DNA from: JARDZU01 sp035462175
Lineage (GTDB): Bacteria > Actinomycetota > Acidimicrobiia > Spongiisociales > ZC4RG35
Length of the DNA: 64,000 nucleotides
Assembly: GCA_035462175.1 (NCBI GenBank)
Contig: DATHUP010000020.1
Location: forward strand, 62,001-126,000
Direction of reading: 5' to 3'
The position numbers and the translations under genes are program-made. Below are positions 16,742 through 25,944 of this stretch, in pieces. Each line of letters begins with the position of its first letter. Positions within the stretch are counted from its first letter, which is position 1. The notes under the pieces are model-generated. The model was given only the letters and a program-made list of their open reading frames with translations, searched no databases and was not told where the DNA came from.

Positions 16742-16806
16742 CCGGGCATGGCCGTACAGGCGCGCCGACGTCGGGTGAGGCGTGAGGTTCGAGTCTGTTG
16801 TGCCAT
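16702..16806 (-). CDS. Putative leader peptide ORF upstream of metY
   Basis: 34-codon ORF starting at ATG 16806 with an excellent ribosome-binding site (AGGAGA, 6 nt before the ATG) and ending in TGA inside the metY leader hairpin. The predicted peptide is Arg-rich in its middle (RLTRRRRACTAMPGSW). Actinobacteria are known to use small upstream ORFs to attenuate sulfur-amino-acid genes; assignment to that class is inference. It holds one Cys and three Met, including the initiator and the last residue. It ends 92 nt before the metY start. Confidence 0.5.
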   Translation of the reverse strand: MAQQTRTSRLTRRRRACTAMPGSWAADRGAIPGM

Positions 16807-16833
16807 AACGGTTCTCCTGTCCCACGCGCCCTT

Positions 16834-16863
16834 CCGAGCACCGCGACGGATAGCCGTCCTCGG
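16834..16863 (-). other. Nested hairpin at the 5' side of the metY leader
   Basis: CCGAG/CUCGG encloses GACGG-CUAU-CCGUC, giving a two-tier stem 27 nt upstream of the leader ORF start. With the 16685-16741 hairpin it shows that the metY 5' region is a structured RNA. No known riboswitch class was matched. From here to about 17030 (about 170 bp) nothing else is recognised. Confidence 0.4.
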
Positions 16864-17053
16864 CCACTCATCGTTCAGGCATTGGCACCGTTCGTGTCGG
16901 TTGCCGCGGTTTCAAAGGGCCTGTCCCTCCACCGCTCTTGATGAGCGCGTCTCGCTGGCCACAACTTAACCCGCCGCCGCTTTCGCTCCAATTCCCCATG
17001 CGCGGGACAAGTGGCTAGTCCAAGTGACCATGGGCATATAGTCCATTCGGCCC

Positions 17054-17677
17054 ATGTCGCGAAGAGGTCCCTGCGATGAGACTCTGCGTCTGGTGATTGC
17101 AATGCGGGAACTACCGAGAGACATACTCATCGAGGTCATGGAAGACGTGATCGAAGACCTGCACGGACATGTGCACAGGGTCTCGGATCTCGCCGTCAGC
17201 ATGGGCTCCGGGTTGGGTCTCGGGGAGATCGACCTCGACCGTCTCGCCCTTGCCGGGATCCTCCACGATGTCGGCAAGATCCATCTCGATCCGGGGATAC
17301 TGGGCAAGCCGGGCCCCCTCGACGACAGCGAGCGGGAGCTGATGAACCGTCACCCGGAACTCGGTTTCGCCATGACCCGCAACCGTCTCGACCCCAAGGT
17401 CGCCGAGGCCATCCTCTACCACCACGAACGCTTCGACGGGTTGGGATACCCCTTCGGCCTCGTCGCCGAGGAGATACCGATCCTGAGCCGGATCATCCTC
17501 GTCGCCGACGCCTTCGATGCCATGACCTCGACCCGGGCCTACCAAGCCGCCCTCCCCGCCGAGTTCGCCATCGCCGAGATCCGACAACATGCCGGCACCC
17601 AGTTCGACCCTCAGGTCGTTGCGATGTTCCTCGAGCTGGCCGCGGTCAACCGGCTCCCCCTCGAGCTGACCGCTTAG
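17054..17677 (+). CDS. HD-GYP-domain phosphodiesterase
   Basis: 207 aa; a later ATG at 17102 (MRELPRDI) would remove 16 residues. A stand-alone HD-GYP domain, the class that hydrolyses cyclic di-GMP or related dinucleotides. The metal site HDVGK is near residue 72 and HHERFDGLGYP, the extended GYP motif, near residue 124, then DAFDAMTSTRAY and a C-terminal GTQFDPQVV. There is no receiver or membrane part, so input must come from a partner or local concentration. A TATAGT hexamer at 17037-17042 could be the -10 box of a nearly leaderless promoter. It is alone, upstream of lhr. Confidence 0.85.
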   Translation: MSRRGPCDETLRLVIAMRELPRDILIEVMEDVIEDLHGHVHRVSDLAVSMGSGLGLGEIDLDRLALAGILHDVGKIHLDPGILGKPGPLDDSERELMNRHPELGFAMTRNRLDPKVAEAILYHHERFDGLGYPFGLVAEEIPILSRIILVADAFDAMTSTRAYQAALPAEFAIAEIRQHAGTQFDPQVVAMFLELAAVNRLPLELTA

Positions 17678-17739
17678 GTGTCCTTCTACGTCTGCGTTTG
17701 CGGACGGGTCTTGTCCTAGAGCTCTGATACCTTCCCGGT

Positions 17740-20700
17740 GTGGACCCACTGGGCGCATTCACCGCAGCCACCCGGACCTGGTTCGAGGCTTCTTTCACCG
17801 AGCCGACCCGGGCCCAGGCGCTGGGTTGGCCCGCCATCGCCGCGGGCGAGCACACCCTGATCCACGCCCCCACCGGGTCCGGGAAGACGCTGGCGGCGTT
17901 CCTCTGGACGCTCGACCGGCTCCTCACCGAGCCCCCGCCGGAGAAGGCCGATCGCTGCCGCGTCCTCTACGTCTCGCCGTTGAAGGCCCTGGCCCACGAC
18001 GTCGACCGCAATCTGAGGGCGCCGCTCGCCGGGATCAGGCACGCCTCCAGCCGGATCGGAGGCTCGGGCCTCCCCGGGCTCGACACATTCATCCGCACCG
18101 GCGACACCCCGCCGGAGGAGCGGCAACGGATGCGACGCAACCCACCCGACATCCTGATCACCACACCCGAATCCCTCTACCTGATCCTCACCTCGGCGGC
18201 CCGGGAGGTTCTGCACAGCGTCAGGTGGGTGATAGTGGACGAGGTCCACGCCGTCGCCGGCACCAAGAGAGGCGCTCATCTGGCTCTCTCCCTGGAGCGT
18301 CTCGAAGAGGTTGCGGACACGCCGCCGCAAAGGATCGGTCTCTCCGCCACCCAGCGGCCCCTGGAGACGATCGGGCGCTTTCTCGGCGGGGGCACGGTGG
18401 AGGACGATGAATGGACGCCACGCCCCGTCACCGTCATCGACGTGCCCCACGATCGCGATCTCGACATCGAGATCGTGGTCCCGGTCGAGGACATGAACGA
18501 GCCCGGTGACCCCGACCCTCTCGACCCCGACCAGCAGACCACCCGGTCGATCTGGCCCGCCGTTTACCCACGTCTCCTCGATCAGATCCAGGCACATCGC
18601 AGCACGATCGTCTTCGCCAACTCGAGAAGGCTGGCCGAGCGCATCTGCTCGGAGATCAACAATCTCGCCGGCGAGGAGATCGCCAAGGCCCACCACGGGT
18701 CCGTGGCCAGGGAACAGCGACTGCTCACCGAGGAGGCGCTCAAACGCGGCACGTTGAAGGCGGTGGTGGCCACCTCGTCGCTGGAGCTGGGCATCGACAT
18801 GGGAGCGGTCGACCTGGTCCTCCAGGTCGAGGCACCCACCTCGGTGGCCTCAGGGCTGCAGAGGGTGGGACGTTCCGGCCATCACGTCGGCGGTGTGTCC
18901 AAGGCGAGGATCTACCCCAAGTACCGGGGCGATCTCCTCGTCTCCACAGTGGTCGCCTCCGAGATGGTGGGGAGACGGGTGGAGAGCACCCGAATCCCGG
19001 CCAACCCGCTCGACGTGCTCTCCCAGCAGCTCGTGGCCAGGGTGGTGGCCGGCGCGGCGAGCGCAGACCACCTCTACCAGATGACCCGCCGAGCCGCCCC
19101 CTACGCAAGTCTCAGCCGTGCCGTGTTCGACGAGACATTGGACATGCTGGCGGGGCGCTATCCGTCCGATCTCTTCGCCGAGCTCCGGCCTCGGGTCAAC
19201 TGGGACCGCGCCACCGGCGAGGTCACGGCTCGTCCCGGATCGCTGCAACTGGCGGTGACCAATGGCGGGACCATCCCCGACCGTGGCTTGTACCGGGTCA
19301 CGTTGCCCGACGGGAGCAGGGTCGGAGAGCTCGACGAGGAGATGGTCTACGAGTCGCGGGAGGGGGACGTGTTCCTCCTCGGCAGCACGGCCTGGAGGAT
19401 CGCAAGGATCACCCACGACCGGGTGGAGGTGATCCCGGCCCCGGGGGAGGGGGCGGCCCGCATGCCCTTCTGGCATGGTGACACGCTGGGACGTTCCCTG
19501 GAGACGGGAAGGGCGATCGGGAAGTTCACCCGGGAGACGGGTAGGCTCGACGCTGCCGAGGCCGAGACCAGCCTCCGAGCCCGCTTCCACCTCGACGACC
19601 TGGCGGCGCGGAACCTGGTGGCATACCTCAACGAGGAGCGGGAGGCCACCGGAGTCCTCCCCAGCGACGAGACAATCGTCGTGGAGAGATTCCGCGACGA
19701 GATCGGCGACTGGAGGATGGTCATGCTCTCGCCGCTGGGGGCCCGGGTCCACGCCCCTTGGGCGATGGCGCTGCGACATCGCTTCCGGGACCGCTTCGGC
19801 ACCGACGTCGACGCCATCTGGTCAGACGACGGAATCGCCTTCCGCTTCCCCGACGCCGACGACCCGCCGGGGGTCGACGACCTCATCCTCGACCCCGAAG
19901 ACGTCGAGGCACTCCTCCTCGAACATCTTGGCGACACCGCCCTCTTCGCCGCCCGATTCAGGGAGGCCGCCGGTCGTTCCCTGCTCCTCCCCCGTCGTCG
20001 CCCCGGCGAACGGACCCCGCTCTGGCTGCAGCGGCGTCGCTCGGCCGATCTCCTCGGCGTGGCCAAGCAGTTCGGCTCCTTCCCGATCATTCTCGAGGTA
20101 TATCGCGAGATACTCCAGGATGATTTCGACCTGCCCGGCCTGATCGAGGTCCTCACCGATATCAGGGCCCGGCGGATCAGGGTGGCCCCGGTCGATCTCG
20201 ACTCGGCCAGCCCCTTCGCCTCCTCGTTGCTCTTCTCATTCATCGCCGCCTACCTATACGAGGCGGACGCTCCCCTCGCCGAGCGACGGGCAGCGGCCCT
20301 GACACTCGACCGGGAGCTGCTCCGGGAGCTGCTGGGCGAAGGCGAGCTTCGCGAGCTGATCGACCCCGAGGTGGTGGCCGCGGTCGAGCTCGAGCTCCAG
20401 CATCTGACCGATAGACGACACGTGAGATCGACGGACGGCGTCCACGACCTGCTCCGCGATCTCGGGCCTCTGGGTGTAGAAGACCTGGAAGTGCGAACCG
20501 ACGGTCTCAACGTCCCGGCAGTTCTCGACGATCTCGTCTCGCAGCGACGCGTTGTCGAGATCACCCACGGGGGAAGCACGCGCTGGGCGGCGGTCGAGGA
20601 CGTCTCCCGACTCCGAGACGCGCTGGGGGTGCAGCCGCCCCCGGGGATTCCCCACGTCTTCCTCGAACCGGTCGAGGACCCGCTGGGCGACGTGGTAGGC

Positions 20701-22110
20701 CGGTACGCCCGGACCCATGGACCATTCACCGTTTCGGAGGCAGCAGACGCATTGTCCGTCCCGGCTGCGATCGTCGAGACCGTCCTCCATCAGCTGGAGA
20801 CCCAGGGGCGGGTCGACGTCGGCGCCTTCCGGCCCGGTGGCCAGGGCAGGGAGTGGATCGACAGAGAGGTGCTGCGACGCCTGAAGCGACGATCCCTCGC
20901 TGTGTTGCGACGGGAGATCGAGCCGGTCCCCCCGGCCTCACTGGCCGCATTCTCCGTGGCCTGGCAGGGAATTCGTGACAGCCCGCCGCGCGGAGAAGCC
21001 GCCCTCAATGATGCGATCGGGCGCCTCACCGGCGCCGTCATCCCGGCCTCGGTCCTCGAGCGCGATGTGCTCGCTTCAAGGGTGGTCGACCCGGCGACTC
21101 ATCTCGACCGACTGCTCCTCGAAGGCGACCTCGTCTGGGTTGGTCGAGACTCGTTGGGACCGTCGGACGGGAAACTCGCCCTCTATCCGAGATCGTCGCT
21201 CCGGCTTCTCTGGCGCGGCCCCGGAGAGATGCCGGACGATCCCGGGAGCGTCTCCGTCGTCGAGTTCCTGGCCGAGCGAGGCGCCAGCTTCTTCCGGGAT
21301 ATCTACAACGGGGTGGGTGGCGGCGACCCGGTCCCGCTCCTCGAGAACCTCTGGGACCTGGTCTGGTCTGGCCATGTGACCAATGACACCCTTGCCCCAC
21401 TGCGAGCCCTCATCCAGCAAAAGAGCTCCAAACGCACCGGGCGCCCGGGGATCTCGTCCCAGTTCCCCCCACAGGCGGCCGGACGTTGGTCTCTGACCCG
21501 GCATCTGGTGACCGGGGAGCCGAGCGACACCGAGCGTCATGCCGCCTGGGCCCATCTTCTCCTCGACCGACACGGCGTGGTGACACGAACCTCGATCTTG
21601 TCCGAGGGCTACCCCGGCGGCTTCAGCGCCCTCTACCCGGTGTTCTCCCATCTCGAGGAGACGGGTCGGGTGCGGAGGGGTTATTTCGTCGAAGGACTGG
21701 GGGGATCGCAGTTCGCCCTGCCTGGGGCGGTCGATCGCCTCCGCGCCGACGCCCCAGACGAGTTGATCGTGCTCGCGGCCACCGATCCGGCCAACCCCTA
21801 TGGGGCCGCCCTGGCTTGGCCGGAGGTGGAGGGAACCAGATTGGCCCGCGAGGCCGGCGCCTATGTGTTCCTCTGGGCGGGCGAGCTCATCGGATTTCTC
21901 GATCGGGGGAGGCGTCATCTCACGGTCCTCGCCGAAGACAGCTCGACCTACGGGAATGTCGGTCGGGCCCTGTCCGAGATCGCCGCCCGGCACCGACGCA
22001 CCACCGTCAACACGGTCAACGGCACCCCCGCACCCCGGTCCCCTCTCGCCCCGGCGCTCGCCGAGTGGGGCTTCGCCGCCGCTCCAAAAGGCTTGACCTA
22101 TCGGGGATGA
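17740..22110 (+). CDS. lhr: ATP-dependent helicase Lhr
   Basis: Large SF2 DNA/RNA helicase of 1456 aa from GTG 17740, typical actinobacterial Lhr size. Walker A APTGSGKT is at residues 43-50, the DEVH box at 167-170, SATQRP at motif III, and helicase C motifs include SSLELGIDMGAVDLV and QRVGRSGHHVGG. After the helicase core comes the Lhr winged-helix and DEAD_assoc region, then the long C-terminal domain that includes several winged-helix folds and ends with a beta-rich segment (VNTVNGTPAPRSPLAPAL). Lhr is a 3'-5' helicase induced by DNA damage in mycobacteria. It is convergent with cofH, 12 nt away. Confidence 0.93.
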   Translation: MDPLGAFTAATRTWFEASFTEPTRAQALGWPAIAAGEHTLIHAPTGSGKTLAAFLWTLDRLLTEPPPEKADRCRVLYVSPLKALAHDVDRNLRAPLAGIRHASSRIGGSGLPGLDTFIRTGDTPPEERQRMRRNPPDILITTPESLYLILTSAAREVLHSVRWVIVDEVHAVAGTKRGAHLALSLERLEEVADTPPQRIGLSATQRPLETIGRFLGGGTVEDDEWTPRPVTVIDVPHDRDLDIEIVVPVEDMNEPGDPDPLDPDQQTTRSIWPAVYPRLLDQIQAHRSTIVFANSRRLAERICSEINNLAGEEIAKAHHGSVAREQRLLTEEALKRGTLKAVVATSSLELGIDMGAVDLVLQVEAPTSVASGLQRVGRSGHHVGGVSKARIYPKYRGDLLVSTVVASEMVGRRVESTRIPANPLDVLSQQLVARVVAGAASADHLYQMTRRAAPYASLSRAVFDETLDMLAGRYPSDLFAELRPRVNWDRATGEVTARPGSLQLAVTNGGTIPDRGLYRVTLPDGSRVGELDEEMVYESREGDVFLLGSTAWRIARITHDRVEVIPAPGEGAARMPFWHGDTLGRSLETGRAIGKFTRETGRLDAAEAETSLRARFHLDDLAARNLVAYLNEEREATGVLPSDETIVVERFRDEIGDWRMVMLSPLGARVHAPWAMALRHRFRDRFGTDVDAIWSDDGIAFRFPDADDPPGVDDLILDPEDVEALLLEHLGDTALFAARFREAAGRSLLLPRRRPGERTPLWLQRRRSADLLGVAKQFGSFPIILEVYREILQDDFDLPGLIEVLTDIRARRIRVAPVDLDSASPFASSLLFSFIAAYLYEADAPLAERRAAALTLDRELLRELLGEGELRELIDPEVVAAVELELQHLTDRRHVRSTDGVHDLLRDLGPLGVEDLEVRTDGLNVPAVLDDLVSQRRVVEITHGGSTRWAAVEDVSRLRDALGVQPPPGIPHVFLEPVEDPLGDVVGRYARTHGPFTVSEAADALSVPAAIVETVLHQLETQGRVDVGAFRPGGQGREWIDREVLRRLKRRSLAVLRREIEPVPPASLAAFSVAWQGIRDSPPRGEAALNDAIGRLTGAVIPASVLERDVLASRVVDPATHLDRLLLEGDLVWVGRDSLGPSDGKLALYPRSSLRLLWRGPGEMPDDPGSVSVVEFLAERGASFFRDIYNGVGGGDPVPLLENLWDLVWSGHVTNDTLAPLRALIQQKSSKRTGRPGISSQFPPQAAGRWSLTRHLVTGEPSDTERHAAWAHLLLDRHGVVTRTSILSEGYPGGFSALYPVFSHLEETGRVRRGYFVEGLGGSQFALPGAVDRLRADAPDELIVLAATDPANPYGAALAWPEVEGTRLAREAGAYVFLWAGELIGFLDRGRRHLTVLAEDSSTYGNVGRALSEIAARHRRTTVNTVNGTPAPRSPLAPALAEWGFAAAPKGLTYRG

Positions 22111-22122
22111 GCCCCCCCGCCC

Positions 22123-23988
22123 CTAGAGCGGCTGGGACTCCAGGATCTCGTAGGTGGTCGAGCGCAATGCCGGGGTCCGTTCTGCCGCCTTGATCGTGTC
22201 CCGGAACTGCTGGGGTGTCAGCTCCTGGCCATGGGCGGCACCCGCTGAGCGCGTGATGATCTCGCCCATCAGCGTCCCTCCGAGGTCGTTGCACCCGGCG
22301 TCGAGCAAGCGGCGGCCCCCGTCGAGACCGAGCTTGACCCAGGACGCCTGGATGTTGGGCACCAGCCCGTCGAGGGCGATGCGGGAGACGGCATGGATCA
22401 GCACGACCTCGTCCCAGGTGGGCCCTGGGCGGGCTCGGCCCCTGAGGAATATGGGCGAGCCCATGTGGACGAAGGGCAACGGGACCATCTCGGTGAAGCC
22501 ACCGGTCCTACGCTGGATCTCCCTGATCACCTCGAGGTGGTTGGCCCAGGAGCGGGGATGATCGATGTGGCCGAACATGATCGTGGACGTGGCACGGAGG
22601 CCGAGCTCGTGGGCTGTGATCATCACCTCGGCCCATTGTGAGGTCCTGATCTTGTCCGGGCAGAGATGCGCTCGAACCCCGTCGTCCAGGATCTCCGCAG
22701 CGGTCCCGGGCAGGGTGTCCAATCCCGCCTCTTTCAGCTCTTCGAGAAAGCGGCGCACCGGGACTCCAAGGGTCTCTGCCCCTTGCCACACCTCGAGAGG
22801 GGTGAAACCGTGAATGTGCATGCCGGGCAGCTCCGCCTTTATCGCGTTGACCACGTCGACGTAGAAGTTCCCGGTGAAGTCGGGATGGATTCCTCCCTGG
22901 AGTGTGACCTCGGTGGCGCCCCTCTCCCAAGCCTCCACCGCCTTCTCCACTATTTCGTCGAGACCCATCAGATATGGCTCGCCACGGAGGTTGAGGCTGC
23001 GCGGGCCCTTGGAGAAGGCACAGAATCCGCAGCGGAAGTAGCAGAGGTTGGTGTAGTTGATGTTCCGGTTGACCACATAGGTCACCGTGTCCCCCACTGC
23101 CCGCTCCCGGAGGACGTCGGCGACATGGGCGATCGCGTCGACCTGATCGCCTCGTGCCCGGAACAGGGCTTCGACCTCGACCCTGGTCGGGGCGACACCA
23201 TTCAGCGACCGCTCCAGGATCGGCTCCAACTCGCCCGCCGAGGTTGGGAACTGGGCGGGCGACCCCGTCGACCAGGCACGATCGACCCACTCCGAGGAGA
23301 AGCGAAGCTCCGGGATCGGCGGGCTCATGTCCTTGCCCGGGGCCCACTCGTGACGGGGCCGAGCCGCGCCCGAGCCGTCCACCTGACTCAGCCAGGCAGT
23401 GAACGCCTCGGCAGGGAGAACGGAACGGGCCTCGTCGATCTCGACCCCGAGGGGCAGAGCCGTCCTCTCCACCAGGGACCGATCCCCGAGCGCGTCACGG
23501 AGCTGACCGATCCGCTCCACGTCCCAGTCCCGCAACAGGAGATCGGTGGCGCCCTGCTCGACGGCGCGCAACGCCTGGGTCACGTCGTCGACGAACACCG
23601 AGACCGAGACCTCCAGACCGGGCAGACCGGCGAGGGCGGCCATCTCGGCGGTCTCGGAACGGGTGCAACGCACATACCGGGCATGTGACCTGGCGACGGC
23701 ATCGAGGATCGCCTCCCTCGGCCCGTCGGCCGTGACGGTGATGCGCCAGCCGGCGACATCGTTGGCGGCAAGCGTCAGCGCATCGGCCGGGGGAACCACC
23801 CATGCCGCCGGGATGACGTCCGAGACGGTCGTGGCGACCACCAGGACCCCGGCCTGATGACCTGCCAGCACCTCTGACGTGCCCGGGGACTCTATCTCGA
23901 CTGTGGTGGTCCCCTCCCTACGGCGGCTGGTTGCACTCGGCTCGGCCAGCTGCTCGGCGGGCCTCGATCTGACGAATGTGACGCTCAT
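22123..23988 (-). CDS. cofH: FO synthase subunit 2, CofH, with N-terminal extension
   Basis: Radical SAM enzyme that joins tyrosine-derived hydroxybenzyl to 5-amino-6-ribitylaminouracil to start the F420 deazaflavin (FO). 621 aa; stand-alone CofH is about 350-400 aa. The CofH part starts near residue 210 with a linker (HEWAPG) like that between the halves of fused FbiC, and has the cluster cysteines C316, C320, C323 in NLCYFRCGFC, then TLQGGIHPDF and LPGTAAEILDD. Residues 1-200 form an extra region with an alternating helix/strand pattern (SVFVDDVTQALRAVEQGATD); no family was recognised. ATG 23988 overlaps the cofG stop (ATGA), so the two subunits are coupled. Confidence 0.9.
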   Translation of the reverse strand: MSVTFVRSRPAEQLAEPSATSRRREGTTTVEIESPGTSEVLAGHQAGVLVVATTVSDVIPAAWVVPPADALTLAANDVAGWRITVTADGPREAILDAVARSHARYVRCTRSETAEMAALAGLPGLEVSVSVFVDDVTQALRAVEQGATDLLLRDWDVERIGQLRDALGDRSLVERTALPLGVEIDEARSVLPAEAFTAWLSQVDGSGAARPRHEWAPGKDMSPPIPELRFSSEWVDRAWSTGSPAQFPTSAGELEPILERSLNGVAPTRVEVEALFRARGDQVDAIAHVADVLRERAVGDTVTYVVNRNINYTNLCYFRCGFCAFSKGPRSLNLRGEPYLMGLDEIVEKAVEAWERGATEVTLQGGIHPDFTGNFYVDVVNAIKAELPGMHIHGFTPLEVWQGAETLGVPVRRFLEELKEAGLDTLPGTAAEILDDGVRAHLCPDKIRTSQWAEVMITAHELGLRATSTIMFGHIDHPRSWANHLEVIREIQRRTGGFTEMVPLPFVHMGSPIFLRGRARPGPTWDEVVLIHAVSRIALDGLVPNIQASWVKLGLDGGRRLLDAGCNDLGGTLMGEIITRSAGAAHGQELTPQQFRDTIKAAERTPALRSTTYEILESQPL

Positions 23989-25127
23989 CTCGCTCCTGAT
24001 GTCTCCCTTATCACCGCCAGGCCGTCCCCATCGGAGGCGGCCATGACATCCTGGTACAGGTCGTTGTGGATCCAGTCCTGGTCGATGAACTCCGGATAGA
24101 CCGGCAGCCGCGGGCGCAACTCGAATCCGGCGGCCTCGGTCCGGGCCTCCAGCTCGTCGAGATGGGGCCATGGTGCCTCCGGGTTCACCCAGTCGATGGT
24201 CAACGGCGATACTCCTCCCCAGTCGTTGATCCCGGCGTCGAGATACAACTCGAATCGCTCGGTCAAGTTTGGCGGGACCTGGACGTTTGCCTCCGCCCCC
24301 ATGATCCACCTGGCCAGGGCGACCACCCGGGCAAACCATCGGGGAACCGGTTCGGCCGAGTGACGCATCGGTGTGTCTGCCTTCGCCCGGAAGTTCTGCA
24401 CGATGACCTCCTGGACGGCTGCGGTCGCCCGGGCAAGGTCACGCAGCGCGAACAGGGAGTCGACGATCTCGGCCGGCGTCTCCCCGATGCCGACCAGGAT
24501 CCCGGTGGTGAAGGGCACCTTCACCCGGCCGGCTGCCTCGATGGTCGCGGCCCGTCGTGCCGGCTCTTTCGAGCTCGTGCCGTGGTGTGGCATCCCCGGT
24601 TCCATGAGCCGGGGTGAGATGTTCTCCAACATCATGCCCATCGAGGGGTTGGTGGGGCGGAGCAGCATCATGTCGCCGTCGTCCATGACCCCCGGGTTGG
24701 CGTGGGGCAGCAGATCGGTCTCTGCCCGGACCAGCGACGACATCTCGGACACGTATTCGATGGTCGAAGCCAGGCCCTTCTCGGTGAGGAAGTCGGCTGC
24801 CTGCGGCCATCGCTCCTCTGGGCGATCACCCAGTGTGAATAGGGCCTCGGTGCACCCCGCCTCGTGACCGGCTCTCGTGATCGCCAGCACCTCGTCCGGC
24901 TCCAGATAGACACCGCCGGCGCCCGGAGGCTTGGCGAACGTGCAGTAGGTACAACGGTCGCGACACAAGGTGGTCAAGGGGACGAAGACCTTCCGGCTGT
25001 AGGTGACTGTGCGGCCCTTGGCCTCGTCACGCAGCTCCCGGGCGTGTCGGAACAGTGGGGCGTCGTCCTCAGCCCCCTGGAGATAGCGAAGGGCGAGATC
25101 CGGGTCCGGTCGGGGGTGGGTCGGCAC
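23985..25127 (-). CDS. cofG: FO synthase subunit 1, CofG
   Basis: Radical SAM partner of CofH in FO synthesis, 380 aa, close to the normal CofG length. The cluster motif LCRDRCTYCTF (C-x3-C-x2-C) is near residue 60, followed by TLGDRPEERWPQA, the family segment TGILVGIGET near residue 215, and IVQNFRAKADTPM. ATG 25127 gives MPTHPRPDPDLALRYLQG. In most actinobacteria CofG and CofH are one FbiC polypeptide; here they are separate genes with a 4-nt overlap. The SDR gene ends 13 nt upstream, so an operon of four genes is likely. Confidence 0.93.
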   Translation of the reverse strand: MPTHPRPDPDLALRYLQGAEDDAPLFRHARELRDEAKGRTVTYSRKVFVPLTTLCRDRCTYCTFAKPPGAGGVYLEPDEVLAITRAGHEAGCTEALFTLGDRPEERWPQAADFLTEKGLASTIEYVSEMSSLVRAETDLLPHANPGVMDDGDMMLLRPTNPSMGMMLENISPRLMEPGMPHHGTSSKEPARRAATIEAAGRVKVPFTTGILVGIGETPAEIVDSLFALRDLARATAAVQEVIVQNFRAKADTPMRHSAEPVPRWFARVVALARWIMGAEANVQVPPNLTERFELYLDAGINDWGGVSPLTIDWVNPEAPWPHLDELEARTEAAGFELRPRLPVYPEFIDQDWIHNDLYQDVMAASDGDGLAVIRETSGAR

Positions 25128-25140
25128 GTGCGGGATCCTG

Positions 25141-25917
25141 TCAGGCTATGCCCGAGGAAGAGGCATGGGTCATTCCGCCGTCGACGGGGAGGACTACTCC
25201 GGTCATCCAATCTGCGGCGTCCGAGGAGAGGAACACTATGGCCCGGGCGATGTCCTCTGGAGTGCCCAAACGGCCCAATGGGTGCATACGCGCCGCCGCC
25301 GGCTCGTCCTGCCACAACATCTCGGAGAGACGAGTCTTGACCACGGCCGGTGCCACCGCGTTGACCCGGATCGTCGGCGCCAGCTCGAGGGCCAGCTGAC
25401 GGGTCAGATGGACCAAACCTGCCTTGGACACGTTGTAGGCGCCGGTGATCGGGCTCGGTCGCAACCCACCGACCGAGGAGACATTGACCACCGAGCCCCC
25501 ATTCTCCTCCATCGAGGCCCGATAAGCCGCCCGTACCCAGAGGAGGGGCGCACGCAGATTCACCGCCCAGGTCTTGTCGAGAGCACCGAGATCGACGTCC
25601 ATGAGCGGGCCTGCCGACGGGTTGGTCCCGGCGTTGTTCACCAGGATGTCACATGACCCGAACCTCTCCACGGTGGCCCGCACCGCCTCGTCGGCCGACT
25701 CTTCCGAGTCGGCCCGGGCCGCAAGCGGAAGCAGCCTGGTGGGATCGACTCCCGCCTCGATCAGCTCGGCGGCCCCGGCTTCGATGTTCTCCGGTTTCCG
25801 TGAGGTGATGGTGACGCCCTCGGCGCCGCTGCGGGCAAACTCGAGCGCCGTCGCCTGCCCGATGCCCCGGCTCGCCCCGGTCACCAGCACCACCTTCCCC
25901 TCAACCGTGACTTGCAT
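25141..25917 (-). CDS. SDR-family NAD(P)-dependent oxidoreductase (FabG-like)
   Basis: 258-aa classical short-chain dehydrogenase. Cofactor motif GASRGIG is at about residues 14-20, NNAGTNPS at about 94, the catalytic Ser in NVSSVGG, and YNVSK (Y/K pair) near residue 160. A standard C-terminal LPVDGGMTHA closes the fold. The substrate is unknown; these enzymes often reduce 3-oxoacyl or similar carbonyls. It sits between the flavin-reductase gene (27-nt gap) and cofG (13-nt gap), which suggests joint expression with the F420 genes rather than proven involvement in F420 metabolism. Confidence 0.88.
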   Translation of the reverse strand: MQVTVEGKVVLVTGASRGIGQATALEFARSGAEGVTITSRKPENIEAGAAELIEAGVDPTRLLPLAARADSEESADEAVRATVERFGSCDILVNNAGTNPSAGPLMDVDLGALDKTWAVNLRAPLLWVRAAYRASMEENGGSVVNVSSVGGLRPSPITGAYNVSKAGLVHLTRQLALELAPTIRVNAVAPAVVKTRLSEMLWQDEPAAARMHPLGRLGTPEDIARAIVFLSSDAADWMTGVVLPVDGGMTHASSSGIA

Positions 25918-25944
25918 CTCGTTCCTCCAACACGGTCGAGGTGT

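Noticed and set aside
16610..16870. SAM riboswitch upstream of metY
   Set aside because: The GGGGUGC-CCCC hairpin recalls part of SAM-IV, but the invariant GGCAACC segment and the expected pseudoknot order are missing; listed only as structured leader.
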